64,000 nucleotides of DNA from the NCBI RefSeq assembly GCF_016908565.1, contig NZ_JAFBED010000002.1, positions 372,001 through 436,000 of the forward strand, read 5' to 3'. This DNA comes from Sutcliffiella tianshenii (lineage in GTDB: Bacteria > Bacillota > Bacilli > Bacillales > Bacillaceae_I). Below, piece after piece: positions 26,502 through 34,667 of the stretch. The notes beneath the pieces were generated by a model that worked only from the letters and a program-made list of their open reading frames with translations, did not search any database and had not been told where the DNA came from. Within the stretch, counting starts at the first letter, position 1, and every line of letters begins with the position of its first letter. The translations under genes were made by a program, and so were the position numbers.

Positions 26502-27536
26502 CTATTTCTTAATCTCTTCCCTTACCTCAATAATCGCCTCAACTGCTTTCTCCAACTCTGCCCGGCTCACATCATAGTGGGTTGTCAATCTCACCTGTGT
26601 AGGTCCGAAAGTCACGGCAAGGACTCCTTTTTCTTTCAGCGCAGCGACGAACTTATCAGCTGAACATCCAAGCCCGCAAACTTCCAAGACAACGATATTG
26701 GTGTCCACGGAGTTGGTAATGATCAAGCCATCAACCTCACCTAGTGCCTCAGCCAAAAATCTGGCATTTTCATGATCCTCGGAAAGTCTCTCCGTCATTT
26801 TAGTCAATGCCACCAATCCCGGTGCTGCGATGATCCCTACCTGCCTCAAACCACCGCCCAGGCGTTTTCTCCACTTTCTTGCTCTTTTGATGAATTCCTC
26901 AGACCCTGCAAGGATGGAACCGACTGGCGCACCAAGCCCTTTTGAAAGGCAAATCTGCACTGTATCACAGTATTGGGTAAATTCCTGAATGGAACAATTT
27001 GCAGCGGCTGCTGCATTAAATAGCCTTGCCCCATCCACATGGACAGGTATATGATGAGACTGTGCATGCTGATAGATATCCCTCATATTGGATACAGGAA
27101 CAATAGCTCCACCGGCACGGTTATGGGTATTTTCGATGCAGATCAAGCCGGTTTCAGGAAAGTGCTGGTCCTCAGCCCTGATGGCTGCGAGCACATCATC
27201 GGGGTTCATTGCCCCATTTTCACCTTTGATTGTTCTTGTTTGAACCCCAGCAAGTGCTGCCACAGCCCCCGATTCATAATAGAAGATATGTGAATCCGCT
27301 TCCAGCAATATTTCATTTCCCGGTCTGCAATGTGTAAGAACGGCAATCTGGTTCCCCTGCGTTCCGCTTGTAACAAACAGCGCCGCTTCCTTCCCCAGCA
27401 TTTCAGCAGCTTTCTCTTCCAATCTGCGAACAGTGGGATCTTCTCCATACACATCATCCCCCACTTCCGCTTCATATGCTGCCTTCCGCATTTCTTCCGT
27501 CGGTCTTGTAATCGTATCACTTCTTAGATCTATCAT
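26502..27536 (-). CDS. ltaE: Low-specificity L-threonine aldolase
   Basis: This PLP enzyme cleaves L-threonine or L-allo-threonine to glycine and acetaldehyde. The 344-residue protein has the family start MIDLRSDTITRPTEEMR, GDDVYGEDPTVRRLEE (about residues 26-41), SGTQGNQIA and HVDGARLFNAA. The PLP lysine is in QICLSKGLGAPVGS (about 200). The ATG at 27536 follows GGAGG; an upstream in-frame start lies inside that site. It is divergent from the MFS gene. Confidence 0.93.
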   Translation of the reverse strand: MIDLRSDTITRPTEEMRKAAYEAEVGDDVYGEDPTVRRLEEKAAEMLGKEAALFVTSGTQGNQIAVLTHCRPGNEILLEADSHIFYYESGAVAALAGVQTRTIKGENGAMNPDDVLAAIRAEDQHFPETGLICIENTHNRAGGAIVPVSNMRDIYQHAQSHHIPVHVDGARLFNAAAAANCSIQEFTQYCDTVQICLSKGLGAPVGSILAGSEEFIKRARKWRKRLGGGLRQVGIIAAPGLVALTKMTERLSEDHENARFLAEALGEVDGLIITNSVDTNIVVLEVCGLGCSADKFVAALKEKGVLAVTFGPTQVRLTTHYDVSRAELEKAVEAIIEVREEIKK

Positions 27537-27662
27537 TATGAACCTCCATGGGGACAACAGGTTCCTTGTCCCAATTTATTTCGCTTTCCGTAAAAAACGA
27601 TACCTTTTGCACAAAATGTCATGCTATGATTATCATAGTTCAGCGCAAAGGGAGTATTCAAT

Positions 27663-28895
27663 ATGTTAGCTCAAAAAATCTCTATACCTAAAGAAGAAAA
27701 CAAAACAGTCTATTCCATCCTATTCATCATCGGCTTGGTGCATCTTTTGAATGACGCCATCCAGTCGGTTGTCCCTGCTTTGTTTCCTGTTCTCGAAAAT
27801 TCGATGGGACTGACATTTACGCAAATCGGCCTGATTGGATTCGCGTTAAATGCAACCTCATCCCTGATCCAGCCGGTAGTCGGATTATATACAGATAAAC
27901 GACCTTCGCCATATGCTCTTCCAATAGGTCTTATCTTTTCATTTGTTGGGATTGTGGGCCTTGCAATTGCACCTACATTCTGGCTGATCATAATCTCTGT
28001 TATGTTTATAGGTATTGGTTCTGCCACGTTCCATCCGGAAGGTTCAAGGGTGGCCTATATGGCTGCAGGGAACCGCAGGGGATTGGCACAATCCATCTAT
28101 CAGGTCGGAGGCAATTCCGGTCAGGCGCTTGCACCACTTATCGCAGCATTTCTATTGGTCCCATTCGGGCAATTCGGTACAATATGGTTCACCTTGGTCG
28201 CCGGTCTCGGGGTGTTTCTATTATTCTATATTGCCAGATGGTATAAAATGAAGGTTTCCGAATCAGCAGCAAAAGCTGTGATCAAAAAAAAGACAGTTTC
28301 CGGGAACAAACAGCTTGAACAAAAAAAACTTGTACTATTCTCTATCACTCTATTAATTTTCCTTGTATTCGCCCGATCCTGGTTCCATGCAGGAATAACA
28401 AATTTCTATCCCTTCTACCTAATTAAAAATTATGGCCTGTCAATAGCCGAATCACAGATCTATATTTTCATTTTCCTTGGAACTGGAGCCGTCGGGACTT
28501 TCTTTGGGGGACCCCTTGCCGATCGATTCGGTAAGAGAAACATGATCCTCCTCAGTATGCTCGGTTCTGCACCGCTAGCTTTCCTTCTTCCCTATGCGGG
28601 TCCGATGTTCTCCTATGTTCTATTGGGTGTGATCGGGTTCATCATCCTTTCCAGTTTCTCAGTAACCGTTGTTTATGCCCAAGAACTAGTTCCAGGGCGG
28701 ATAGGACTTGTATCCGGCCTTATTGTTGGCCTTGCTTTTGGAATGGGTGCTGTGGGATCAGTAGTTCTTGGTATCCTAGCTGACTGGATTGGTTTGAATA
28801 ACACCATCATGTTTGCAGCTTGCCTGCCGTTGATCGGACTGCTCACCTTCCTCCTTCCAACAGATCAGAAGTTAAGGGAAATGCATGGAGAGTGA
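27663..28895 (+). CDS. MFS transporter, fosmidomycin-resistance (Fsr/YfnC) type
   Basis: The 410-residue protein has about twelve hydrophobic spans. It carries the Fsr subfamily N-terminus (GLVHLLNDAIQSVVPALFPVL, about residues 19-39) and the GIGSATFHPEGSRVA loop between spans. A second-half MFS motif GPLADRFGKRN follows at about residue 280. The family exports fosmidomycin and related compounds; the real substrate here is unknown. The ATG follows AAAGGGAG. Confidence 0.88.
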   Translation: MLAQKISIPKEENKTVYSILFIIGLVHLLNDAIQSVVPALFPVLENSMGLTFTQIGLIGFALNATSSLIQPVVGLYTDKRPSPYALPIGLIFSFVGIVGLAIAPTFWLIIISVMFIGIGSATFHPEGSRVAYMAAGNRRGLAQSIYQVGGNSGQALAPLIAAFLLVPFGQFGTIWFTLVAGLGVFLLFYIARWYKMKVSESAAKAVIKKKTVSGNKQLEQKKLVLFSITLLIFLVFARSWFHAGITNFYPFYLIKNYGLSIAESQIYIFIFLGTGAVGTFFGGPLADRFGKRNMILLSMLGSAPLAFLLPYAGPMFSYVLLGVIGFIILSSFSVTVVYAQELVPGRIGLVSGLIVGLAFGMGAVGSVVLGILADWIGLNNTIMFAACLPLIGLLTFLLPTDQKLREMHGE

Positions 28896-28904
28896 ACACT
28901 TCTC

Positions 28905-28930
28905 GCAATTGACCCACCGTGGTCAGTTGC
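28905..28930. other. Hairpin without T-run after the MFS gene
   Basis: GCAATTGACC pairs with GGTCAGTTGC with one G-U. No T-run follows, so termination is doubtful. Confidence 0.4.
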
Positions 28931-28984
28931 CTATACTGATAGAGTGATTTTTAAAAGATAATAATATGAATTAGGTGATTAATC

Positions 28985-30046
28985 TTGGATTTTGATATTC
29001 AGTCTCTGGCCTTTTATGTGATTGAAATTGAAGGCAGCGGAGATAATGCAAAAAAGCATTATAAGCAAATGGCAACTCTTGATGAAGCGCACTATCAGGA
29101 TAGCCCTTTAAAATCCTTTCTTAACGGGGAACTCATGAAAATCTCCAAACGAAAGGTGGACCGTCACCCCAAAAGTGATCAGGTGCCAACAAAGATAGGT
29201 CGTTTCACAGTGGAACCAGGCTACGATCTTGGCTCAAATCCAAACTACAATCTATTCCACCGCATTAAATTTGCCGAGACAATGGAACAGTTCTCCAAGG
29301 CAAGTGAAGAAGTAGCAAGAACCTATACCGATACCACTGCAGTGAGGGGCGGGGTGCTGATCATTGCACGTGCCAAATTGAATAAATATTTCGATGAACC
29401 TTTTGTTTTTGTCCTAAAATGTGACTTTGAACAGAAGGTTGCCAGCATTACAGATGAAAAGACATTGATACATAATGTGCAAATGGCCATCACGACTAAA
29501 AATATGAAGTCGATTCAATACCCTTTCATGCCTGAGGAAGGGATGGTTGAGGAAGGTGAACTGAAGATCCATCAATCCTCCCATTCCCGCTATTTTGAGG
29601 ATTTCCTCAAATATGTGGAATACGGGGAATCGATGCCGGAAATCATCAAGACCCAAGTGATGGGAATGGTCCATCAGGAGCTCGCAGAAACCTATCAGGA
29701 CGAAAGTGAAGAAAAGGAAAAAGCGGAGTCGGCGATGGAAGCGTGGGCAACAAGCCCAAAACGGGAGCTGCAGGAACGCTGGTCGGATGAACAAGTAATC
29801 GAAGCTTCCACGAGCATAATCGAACATACGCCCGATATCGAACTCAAATTCAAGCTCGACCACCTTTCCGTTAAAGGCATTCTAGCAGATTTCGGGGAAA
29901 ATATTCATATCGCAAGGATCAATAATAGGGTGGTCGTCCTTTTGGAGGGGGATTTTCTGCAATTCGAGAAAAACGTCTCCCCTGTCGAAATGCTGAAACC
30001 GAGCGATCTGAAGCTGATAGTGGAAAAGCTGGAACGAAAGCATTAG
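28985..30046 (+). CDS. DUF3900-like conserved Bacillus protein
   Basis: The 353-residue soluble protein has no signal peptide or membrane span. Its pattern is an N-terminal alpha/beta domain with AVRGGVLIIARA (about residue 118), then an acidic linker (ESEEKEKAESAME, about 238-250). The C-terminal part, about residues 280-350, holds an ILADFGENIHIARINNRVVVLLEGDF segment. This resembles the uncharacterised DUF3900 family of Bacillaceae, from memory. The start is TTG with a weak TTAGGTGAT upstream, so the exact N-terminus is uncertain. Function unknown. Confidence 0.75.
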   Translation: MDFDIQSLAFYVIEIEGSGDNAKKHYKQMATLDEAHYQDSPLKSFLNGELMKISKRKVDRHPKSDQVPTKIGRFTVEPGYDLGSNPNYNLFHRIKFAETMEQFSKASEEVARTYTDTTAVRGGVLIIARAKLNKYFDEPFVFVLKCDFEQKVASITDEKTLIHNVQMAITTKNMKSIQYPFMPEEGMVEEGELKIHQSSHSRYFEDFLKYVEYGESMPEIIKTQVMGMVHQELAETYQDESEEKEKAESAMEAWATSPKRELQERWSDEQVIEASTSIIEHTPDIELKFKLDHLSVKGILADFGENIHIARINNRVVVLLEGDFLQFEKNVSPVEMLKPSDLKLIVEKLERKH

Positions 30047-30125
30047 CATATTAGAAATCTAGAGGATATGAATATAGATTGATTTTTGTGGAAACATATC
30101 CCTATCAATTAGATGGGGTGAGCAA

Positions 30126-30242
30126 ATGGATTGGTGGACGTTCCTGCGCTATGCATGCTCTATTTCGGGGATGATTTGTCTTGGCTTTACCTATGCATTA
30201 ATGATAAAGAGTTCTAAAAAGAAAACAGAAAAAATGGAATAA
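30126..30242 (+). CDS. 38-residue single-span membrane protein
   Basis: This small ORF has GGGGTGAG five bases before its ATG. It encodes a short N-terminal part, one hydrophobic span (about residues 8-26, YACSISGMICLGFTYALMI) and a Lys-rich tail (KSSKKKTEKME), the usual layout of small Bacillus membrane proteins. It sits 79 nt after the DUF3900-like gene and is followed directly by a bidirectional terminator, so it may be its operon partner. Function unknown. Confidence 0.6.
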   Translation: MDWWTFLRYACSISGMICLGFTYALMIKSSKKKTEKME

Positions 30243-30246
30243 CTAA

Positions 30247-30277
30247 AAAAAGCAGGAGTCCATTGACCCCTGCTTTC
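30247..30277. terminator. Bidirectional terminator
   Basis: AAAGCAGG/CCTGCTTT with A and T runs on both sides separates the small plus-strand ORF from the minus-strand VOC gene. Confidence 0.8.
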
Positions 30278-30287
30278 TTCATTAACA

Positions 30288-30674
30288 TCAATTTTTCTCA
30301 AAAAGCTCGATCCGCTCCCCATCTGGTCCTTCAAAAAAGATGTATCTTGCTCCATTGGGAAGGGTAGTGATTTCATTTTCCACAAATTTGACATCCATGC
30401 TCTGAAGACGCTCGTATTCTGCCTCGACATCATCCACAGTCAAAGCGATATGATGTACCTTGCCTTCTGCATGCAAAGCATCATTATATCCCTCAATCAA
30501 CTCAATTTCTGTTTCACCTTCCACCTCAAACCCCAAGAAAGCGAGTTTAATTTTTCCGTTCGGATGGTCGAGCTCCCCTTTCAATTTCAATCCGAGGACA
30601 TCTGTATAGAATGATGTCGATTTTTGGATATCCTTCACCATTATCCCAACATGCTCTAGACGTTTTATTGCCAA
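30288..30674 (-). CDS. VOC-superfamily (glyoxalase I-like) protein
   Basis: The 128-residue protein has two beta-alpha-beta-beta-beta modules of the glyoxalase/bleomycin-resistance fold. RLEHVGIMVKD carries the first metal His, IELIEGY the Glu, HHIALTVDD the second His and RIELFEKN the last Glu. A lactoylglutathione lyase-like or methylmalonyl-CoA epimerase-like activity is possible. The start is TTG behind GGGAGAGG. It lies 21 nt downstream of the DHH phosphoesterase gene and is probably co-transcribed. Confidence 0.85.
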   Translation of the reverse strand: MAIKRLEHVGIMVKDIQKSTSFYTDVLGLKLKGELDHPNGKIKLAFLGFEVEGETEIELIEGYNDALHAEGKVHHIALTVDDVEAEYERLQSMDVKFVENEITTLPNGARYIFFEGPDGERIELFEKN

Positions 30675-30695
30675 CGTTAACCTCTCCCTTCCTTA

Positions 30696-31883
30696 TTAGC
30701 TGCTGCGCAGGCGGCGGATATTTTCAATAAGGAATGTCACATATTCCTCATCCTTCACAAGCCATGCAGCAAAGTTTCTTTTAATATACGTTTCCGCCTC
30801 TTGGAATGTCTGAAAACTTTTATCGAGAAGCTGTTCATTATTCTCAATCTCCCATGAACCATTTTTCCTCGGAATCAGGAATAGGATGCCCTTCGATTTT
30901 GATTCATAAAGAACTCCGTTAGGAGATTCCTTGACATTGAATATATTCTTGTCTGCATCTGCTTTCAACGGCTCCAATGGGAATGATTCAGCCACATAAA
31001 GCTTGTAGGCCGATTCATTTAGATTGCATCCCGAAGCCTTCGCATGGCCGCCACCTTCAAATTTGCCAGCCACCTCGGACACATCAACATGATCATGGAT
31101 CGTCCGCAGGCTTATTCTCTTGCTTCCCATGTTGATCATGGCAATGTAATCAAGATGTGGATTTTCTTTTCCCAGTGCATTTCCTAGCTCCGACAAAAAT
31201 GATTCAGCATACACGATCCCTGCCCATTTGTCTCCAACCTGTTTTTGAACCAGCTCCCTTTTTTTGCGGCGCAGGTACTTTTCCATCTTTTTCTCTTCCA
31301 TATTCAACAACTGGTCTTCGAGGTCATCGAATCGAAAATCCGTGGAATCCTCAAGCTTTGCAAGCATTCTTGCTTCGAATTCTTCAATCGACATCATATA
31401 CAATAGATCGTTTAACCTTTTTGCCTTAGTATTATTGTTCCTATCCCATTCCCAAGTATCGTATTGGCGGATGAGTTCCACAAATTCATGGATCGCTTCT
31501 GTTCTTTCCAATAGCTGATGGTTCTGAAGATATTCATAAAACAGGGAGGTTGCACTTGTCAAACGTCCATCTTCATATTCTACTTGAACAAATGCCCAAT
31601 CATAATCATTAAGTGTAAGTGCCGTTTTATGATGATCGATAAACTGAACCTTTCCTCCGGCTTTATTTAGGGAATCCAGCTTTTTTGCATTTTCTTCATG
31701 GACCGATAAGTCCGTTATGTAAATGGTGTTGTTGGGAATGGCGTGTTCAAGGTAATTGGCAACCTGATAATTTAAGCTTCCAACAGAATTATAGTGTACC
31801 TCGACTTTTTCCTGAAATGCGATTTTAGCCAATATTCCACAGCCGACCCCGTCCAGATCGTTGTGTGTAAACAAGTGGATCAA
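30696..31883 (-). CDS. DHH/DHHA1 family phosphoesterase
   Basis: This is a manganese-dependent phosphoesterase of the DHH family, whose members include nano-RNases and cyclic dinucleotide phosphodiesterases. The roughly 395-residue protein has HNDLDGVGC (7-15), ITDLSVHE, the name-giving DHHKTA and RQYDTWEWD for metal binding. GGGHAKASGC at about residue 277 marks the DHHA1 domain. Some 100 extra C-terminal residues are not assigned. I chose TTG at 31883 because AAAAGGAGTG lies just upstream. The substrate cannot be decided from sequence. Confidence 0.85.
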   Translation of the reverse strand: MIHLFTHNDLDGVGCGILAKIAFQEKVEVHYNSVGSLNYQVANYLEHAIPNNTIYITDLSVHEENAKKLDSLNKAGGKVQFIDHHKTALTLNDYDWAFVQVEYEDGRLTSATSLFYEYLQNHQLLERTEAIHEFVELIRQYDTWEWDRNNNTKAKRLNDLLYMMSIEEFEARMLAKLEDSTDFRFDDLEDQLLNMEEKKMEKYLRRKKRELVQKQVGDKWAGIVYAESFLSELGNALGKENPHLDYIAMINMGSKRISLRTIHDHVDVSEVAGKFEGGGHAKASGCNLNESAYKLYVAESFPLEPLKADADKNIFNVKESPNGVLYESKSKGILFLIPRKNGSWEIENNEQLLDKSFQTFQEAETYIKRNFAAWLVKDEEYVTFLIENIRRLRSS

Positions 31884-31903
31884 TGCAGTCACTCCTTTTC
31901 TGA

Positions 31904-31932
31904 ACAAAATAGAGGCCGAAAAACTCGACCTC
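31904..31932 (-). terminator. Terminator of msrA
   Basis: GAGGTCGA and TCGGCCTC pair with one G-U around GTTTT, followed by TATTTTG on the minus strand. Confidence 0.65.
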
Positions 31933-31933
31933 C

Positions 31934-32479
31934 TTATTTAGTATATTCTGCTCCCCAATACTCCTTTATATGAGCATCCCTTCCGGATTCGACCCGTTCT
32001 TGTTTATATTTTTCGGGATTTTTTTTGTAGAATGCCTGATGGTAGTCCTCAGCAGGATAAAAAATCATTGCGGGAAGGATTTCGGTAACAATCGGCTTTT
32101 TGAAACGACCACTTTCTTCAAGCTCTTTTCTGGAGCTTTCTGCAAGCTTTCGTTGTTGATCATTATGGTAGAATATTGCTGTTCTATATTGGCTCCCTCT
32201 ATCAAAGAATTGGCCGCCGTCATCAGTCGGATCAATTTGCGGCCAATAGAGCTCAAGCAACCGTGTGTATGGGAACAATTCAGGATCAAATTCGATTTGA
32301 ACAGCTTCGTAGTGACCAGAGTCCCCTTTTTTAATTTCTTCATAAACAGGATTGATGCTTTTTCCTCCCGTATAGCCTGAAATGACGCTGACTATCCCGG
32401 GCATCTCGTCAAAAGGCTTAACCATGCACCAGAAGCAACCTCCTGCAAAAGTTGCCACTTCTGTTTTTACAGTTGTCAT
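31934..32479 (-). CDS. msrA: Peptide-methionine (S)-S-oxide reductase MsrA
   Basis: MsrA repairs oxidised methionine in proteins. The 181-residue protein has the catalytic motif GGCFWC near the N-terminus (residues 14-19), VISGYTGG, GHYEAVQIEFDP and GSQYRTAIFY, all diagnostic. No MsrB domain is fused and no msrB gene follows. The ATG is preceded by GAGGAGGG, and a good promoter lies upstream. Confidence 0.96.
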   Translation of the reverse strand: MTTVKTEVATFAGGCFWCMVKPFDEMPGIVSVISGYTGGKSINPVYEEIKKGDSGHYEAVQIEFDPELFPYTRLLELYWPQIDPTDDGGQFFDRGSQYRTAIFYHNDQQRKLAESSRKELEESGRFKKPIVTEILPAMIFYPAEDYHQAFYKKNPEKYKQERVESGRDAHIKEYWGAEYTK

Positions 32480-32521
32480 TAAACAAAACCCTCCTCTTAA
32501 AGCAATTATGTATTTGATGGA

Positions 32522-32550
32522 ATTTTACACTAATTATGAGGTTGATACAA
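32522..32550 (-). promoter_or_regulatory. Probable msrA promoter
   Basis: TTGTAT (32550-32545) and TAAAAT (32527-32522) are 17 nt apart on the minus strand, 43 nt before the msrA start. Confidence 0.45.
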
Positions 32551-32722
32551 TGAATTTGTTCTCCGATTAGTTTACATAATAAAATTATGATTAAGAAATA
32601 TAAACTTAATCTTTAAACTTTTTCGTGGTTGCGTTTACATACATTTACTATCTTTTCGTAGTATTGTACGATAATCCTTTCTGTCAAAAACATATCTATA
32701 ATAGAACGATTGGAGTACACTC

Positions 32723-34258
32723 ATGCAAATAATAGAACAGATTACACATCTGCAATTAATGAATCAATTTTGGCTTCTTCTCCTCTTTTTGATTCCGATG
32801 GTCTTGATTTCAAGGATGGCAGTTGCAGGCACACGCTTTTCCCCTATCTTGATCATTGTCATATTAGGATTATCCTTGGGTTACTTGCTGGTTTACACTG
32901 GTGTCGCTACACCTGGATTGGCGGAATTTCCATTGGTTGACTTTATGGCAAGGACGACCATCATTGCCCTGATTGTCTCATTCTTTGTTGGAGGCCAGGA
33001 GCTTCGAAAAATTCTCGGGAACAAAGATCTCGATTCTGAGGATATCATCACACCTTCTGATGAAGAAACGATCCTAGGAACAAATCGCAGTCAATTCATT
33101 TTTATCATTCGCGCATTTTTCCTATTATTCGGGCTTGAAGGCTTAACTCGCCTACTATTGAACGATGAGGGGAGTATTTTCAGCAGCACCTATCCTTTGA
33201 TTGCGTATATCGGAATCATCGGAGCAGTTCTCTTCATCGATAATCGTGCAAAAATTAATAACAAACATCAATATATACGTAAAGGGCTCCTTGAAATGGG
33301 TACCATTGTTCTTGTGTTGGTATTTTCTTTTCATATCGCCACTCTCGTGAAACCTTTCATTGCTCTGCCGCAGATATTCTTTGCCATGATGATTTCTGCT
33401 GCTTTAGGTGCAATACTATATAATTGGACATTTGGTCCTACTGTCCGTGCGCTCTTATATGCCGGTATTCCTGTAGTACTTGCTGCAAACTTCATGGTCG
33501 GTGGTTCGAGGATCGGTGATGCTTTTTCTATCACCGGAATGAACGCAGTGTTGGCATACGGGTTTTTCGGCCAGTTGTTCTGGATGTTCGGTGGGATCGC
33601 ACTTGTCATGTTTTTTGCCAAAACAGCCCACGCTCGCAACCTTGCACCTGGTATGGCTGGTTCCTTGTCTCACTCAGGTTTGACCGGGGCCTGTACCGCA
33701 GGTGACTTCGGTGCGACTGCTGCAAAAAGGGCACCAATCATGATCAACATCCCATTTTTCGGGCATATTTTCGTGTTTTCCGTATTGGCCATCAGTGCAG
33801 AGCGCGGAAGCCTCTGGATCTGGCCATCGCTACTTATTGTAGCAGTAGGTATCTTCCTTACTGTTCTTTCCTTGATAAATTTAAGAAAATCTGCCGGGGA
33901 AGATAAGAAGGAAGTAAAGGCCTTGATGCAATTTTCATTCGGCTGGCAGATGTGTGCCGTGTTTGGCGGTCTCGCACTTTTAAGCCTCAGCACGATGAGT
34001 CTTGATTATGCCGCTATGGCTCAATCTTCTGCCATCTCCCACTTCGGACTGTTTGCAGCCATTCAAGGAGGAATGTTTGGCTCGGAGGCTTCTGCCCTGA
34101 TTCCATTCATCTTCTCCATGCCATTCCTGGTTCACCCGTTGGTGTTTTTCATGTTTGGTAAAGCCATGGAAAACAATGGTGAAATGCCGATCAAACCTGT
34201 TTATATCCTTGCTTTAATAGGTGTTGCCGGCGTTGCTTTTGCCATTTTTGGTGTTTAA
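32723..34258 (+). CDS. Unrecognised polytopic membrane protein
   Basis: I do not recognise this 511-residue integral membrane protein. About eleven to twelve hydrophobic spans are visible, with a charged loop at residues 95-130 (ELRKILGNKDLDSEDII). Glycine-rich segments stand out: FMVGGSRIGDAFSITGMNAVLAYGFFG (about 255-281), then LAPGMAGSLSHSGLTGACTAGDFGATAAKR near residue 310-340, and IQGGMFGSEASALIPFIFS near 447. Such helix-breaking stretches in two halves recall ion-coupled secondary transporters of the GltS or Na/H antiporter type, but that is only an analogy. It stands alone with a strong terminator. Confidence 0.75.
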   Translation: MQIIEQITHLQLMNQFWLLLLFLIPMVLISRMAVAGTRFSPILIIVILGLSLGYLLVYTGVATPGLAEFPLVDFMARTTIIALIVSFFVGGQELRKILGNKDLDSEDIITPSDEETILGTNRSQFIFIIRAFFLLFGLEGLTRLLLNDEGSIFSSTYPLIAYIGIIGAVLFIDNRAKINNKHQYIRKGLLEMGTIVLVLVFSFHIATLVKPFIALPQIFFAMMISAALGAILYNWTFGPTVRALLYAGIPVVLAANFMVGGSRIGDAFSITGMNAVLAYGFFGQLFWMFGGIALVMFFAKTAHARNLAPGMAGSLSHSGLTGACTAGDFGATAAKRAPIMINIPFFGHIFVFSVLAISAERGSLWIWPSLLIVAVGIFLTVLSLINLRKSAGEDKKEVKALMQFSFGWQMCAVFGGLALLSLSTMSLDYAAMAQSSAISHFGLFAAIQGGMFGSEASALIPFIFSMPFLVHPLVFFMFGKAMENNGEMPIKPVYILALIGVAGVAFAIFGV

Positions 34259-34265
34259 AAATATG

Positions 34266-34300
34266 AAAAGCCAGGAAATCATTTGGATTTCCTGGCTTTT
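34266..34300. terminator. Bidirectional terminator
   Basis: AAAAGCCAGGAAATC/GATTTCCTGGCTTTT is a perfect 15-bp stem with flanking A and T runs between convergent genes. Confidence 0.9.
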
Positions 34301-34304
34301 ATTT

Positions 34305-34571
34305 TTATTCCTGTACCTTTTTATTATAATAATCCACAGAGTACATCGCACCCTCACTTACCATTTTATTATCCTCGATATCCTCAGGGTCCGGATTTCC
34401 CGCCTTTTCAATCGGAAGGTTTGATTTTTTCAGATTAAAAGAACCGATTCTGCTTTTAAGTCCTTTAGTAAACGAAACGAGCTTATTCCTGCTTGGATTA
34501 TATGCAATCAATCCCACGCCTGTAAGCCCTGCTCCTACTAATAGATACGACTTTAGTGGACTTTTATTCAT
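34305..34571 (-). CDS. Small hypothetical protein with N-terminal hydrophobic segment
   Basis: The 88-residue protein has a hydrophobic N-terminal stretch (residues 8-24, SYLLVGAGLTGVGLIAY), then a basic region (KLVSFTKGLKSRIGSFNLKKS) and an acidic, Asp/Glu-rich tail. It may be a membrane-anchored or cleaved small protein. GTAGGAGG precedes its start. I do not recognise the family. It lies directly downstream of recQ, about 100 nt apart in divergent sense from the membrane protein gene. Confidence 0.65.
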   Translation of the reverse strand: MNKSPLKSYLLVGAGLTGVGLIAYNPSRNKLVSFTKGLKSRIGSFNLKKSNLPIEKAGNPDPEDIEDNKMVSEGAMYSVDYYNKKVQE

Positions 34572-34667
34572 TTTACATAAACCTCCTACTAGAAATGTTT
34601 TATGATTATTCTTTGTTTATACCCCATATGGGAGGTATAAAACATGCAGGAGAACTGAAGATGCCAT

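Noticed and set aside
28905-28930. Terminator after the MFS gene
   Set aside because: The hairpin lacks a T-run, so I list it only as a hairpin.
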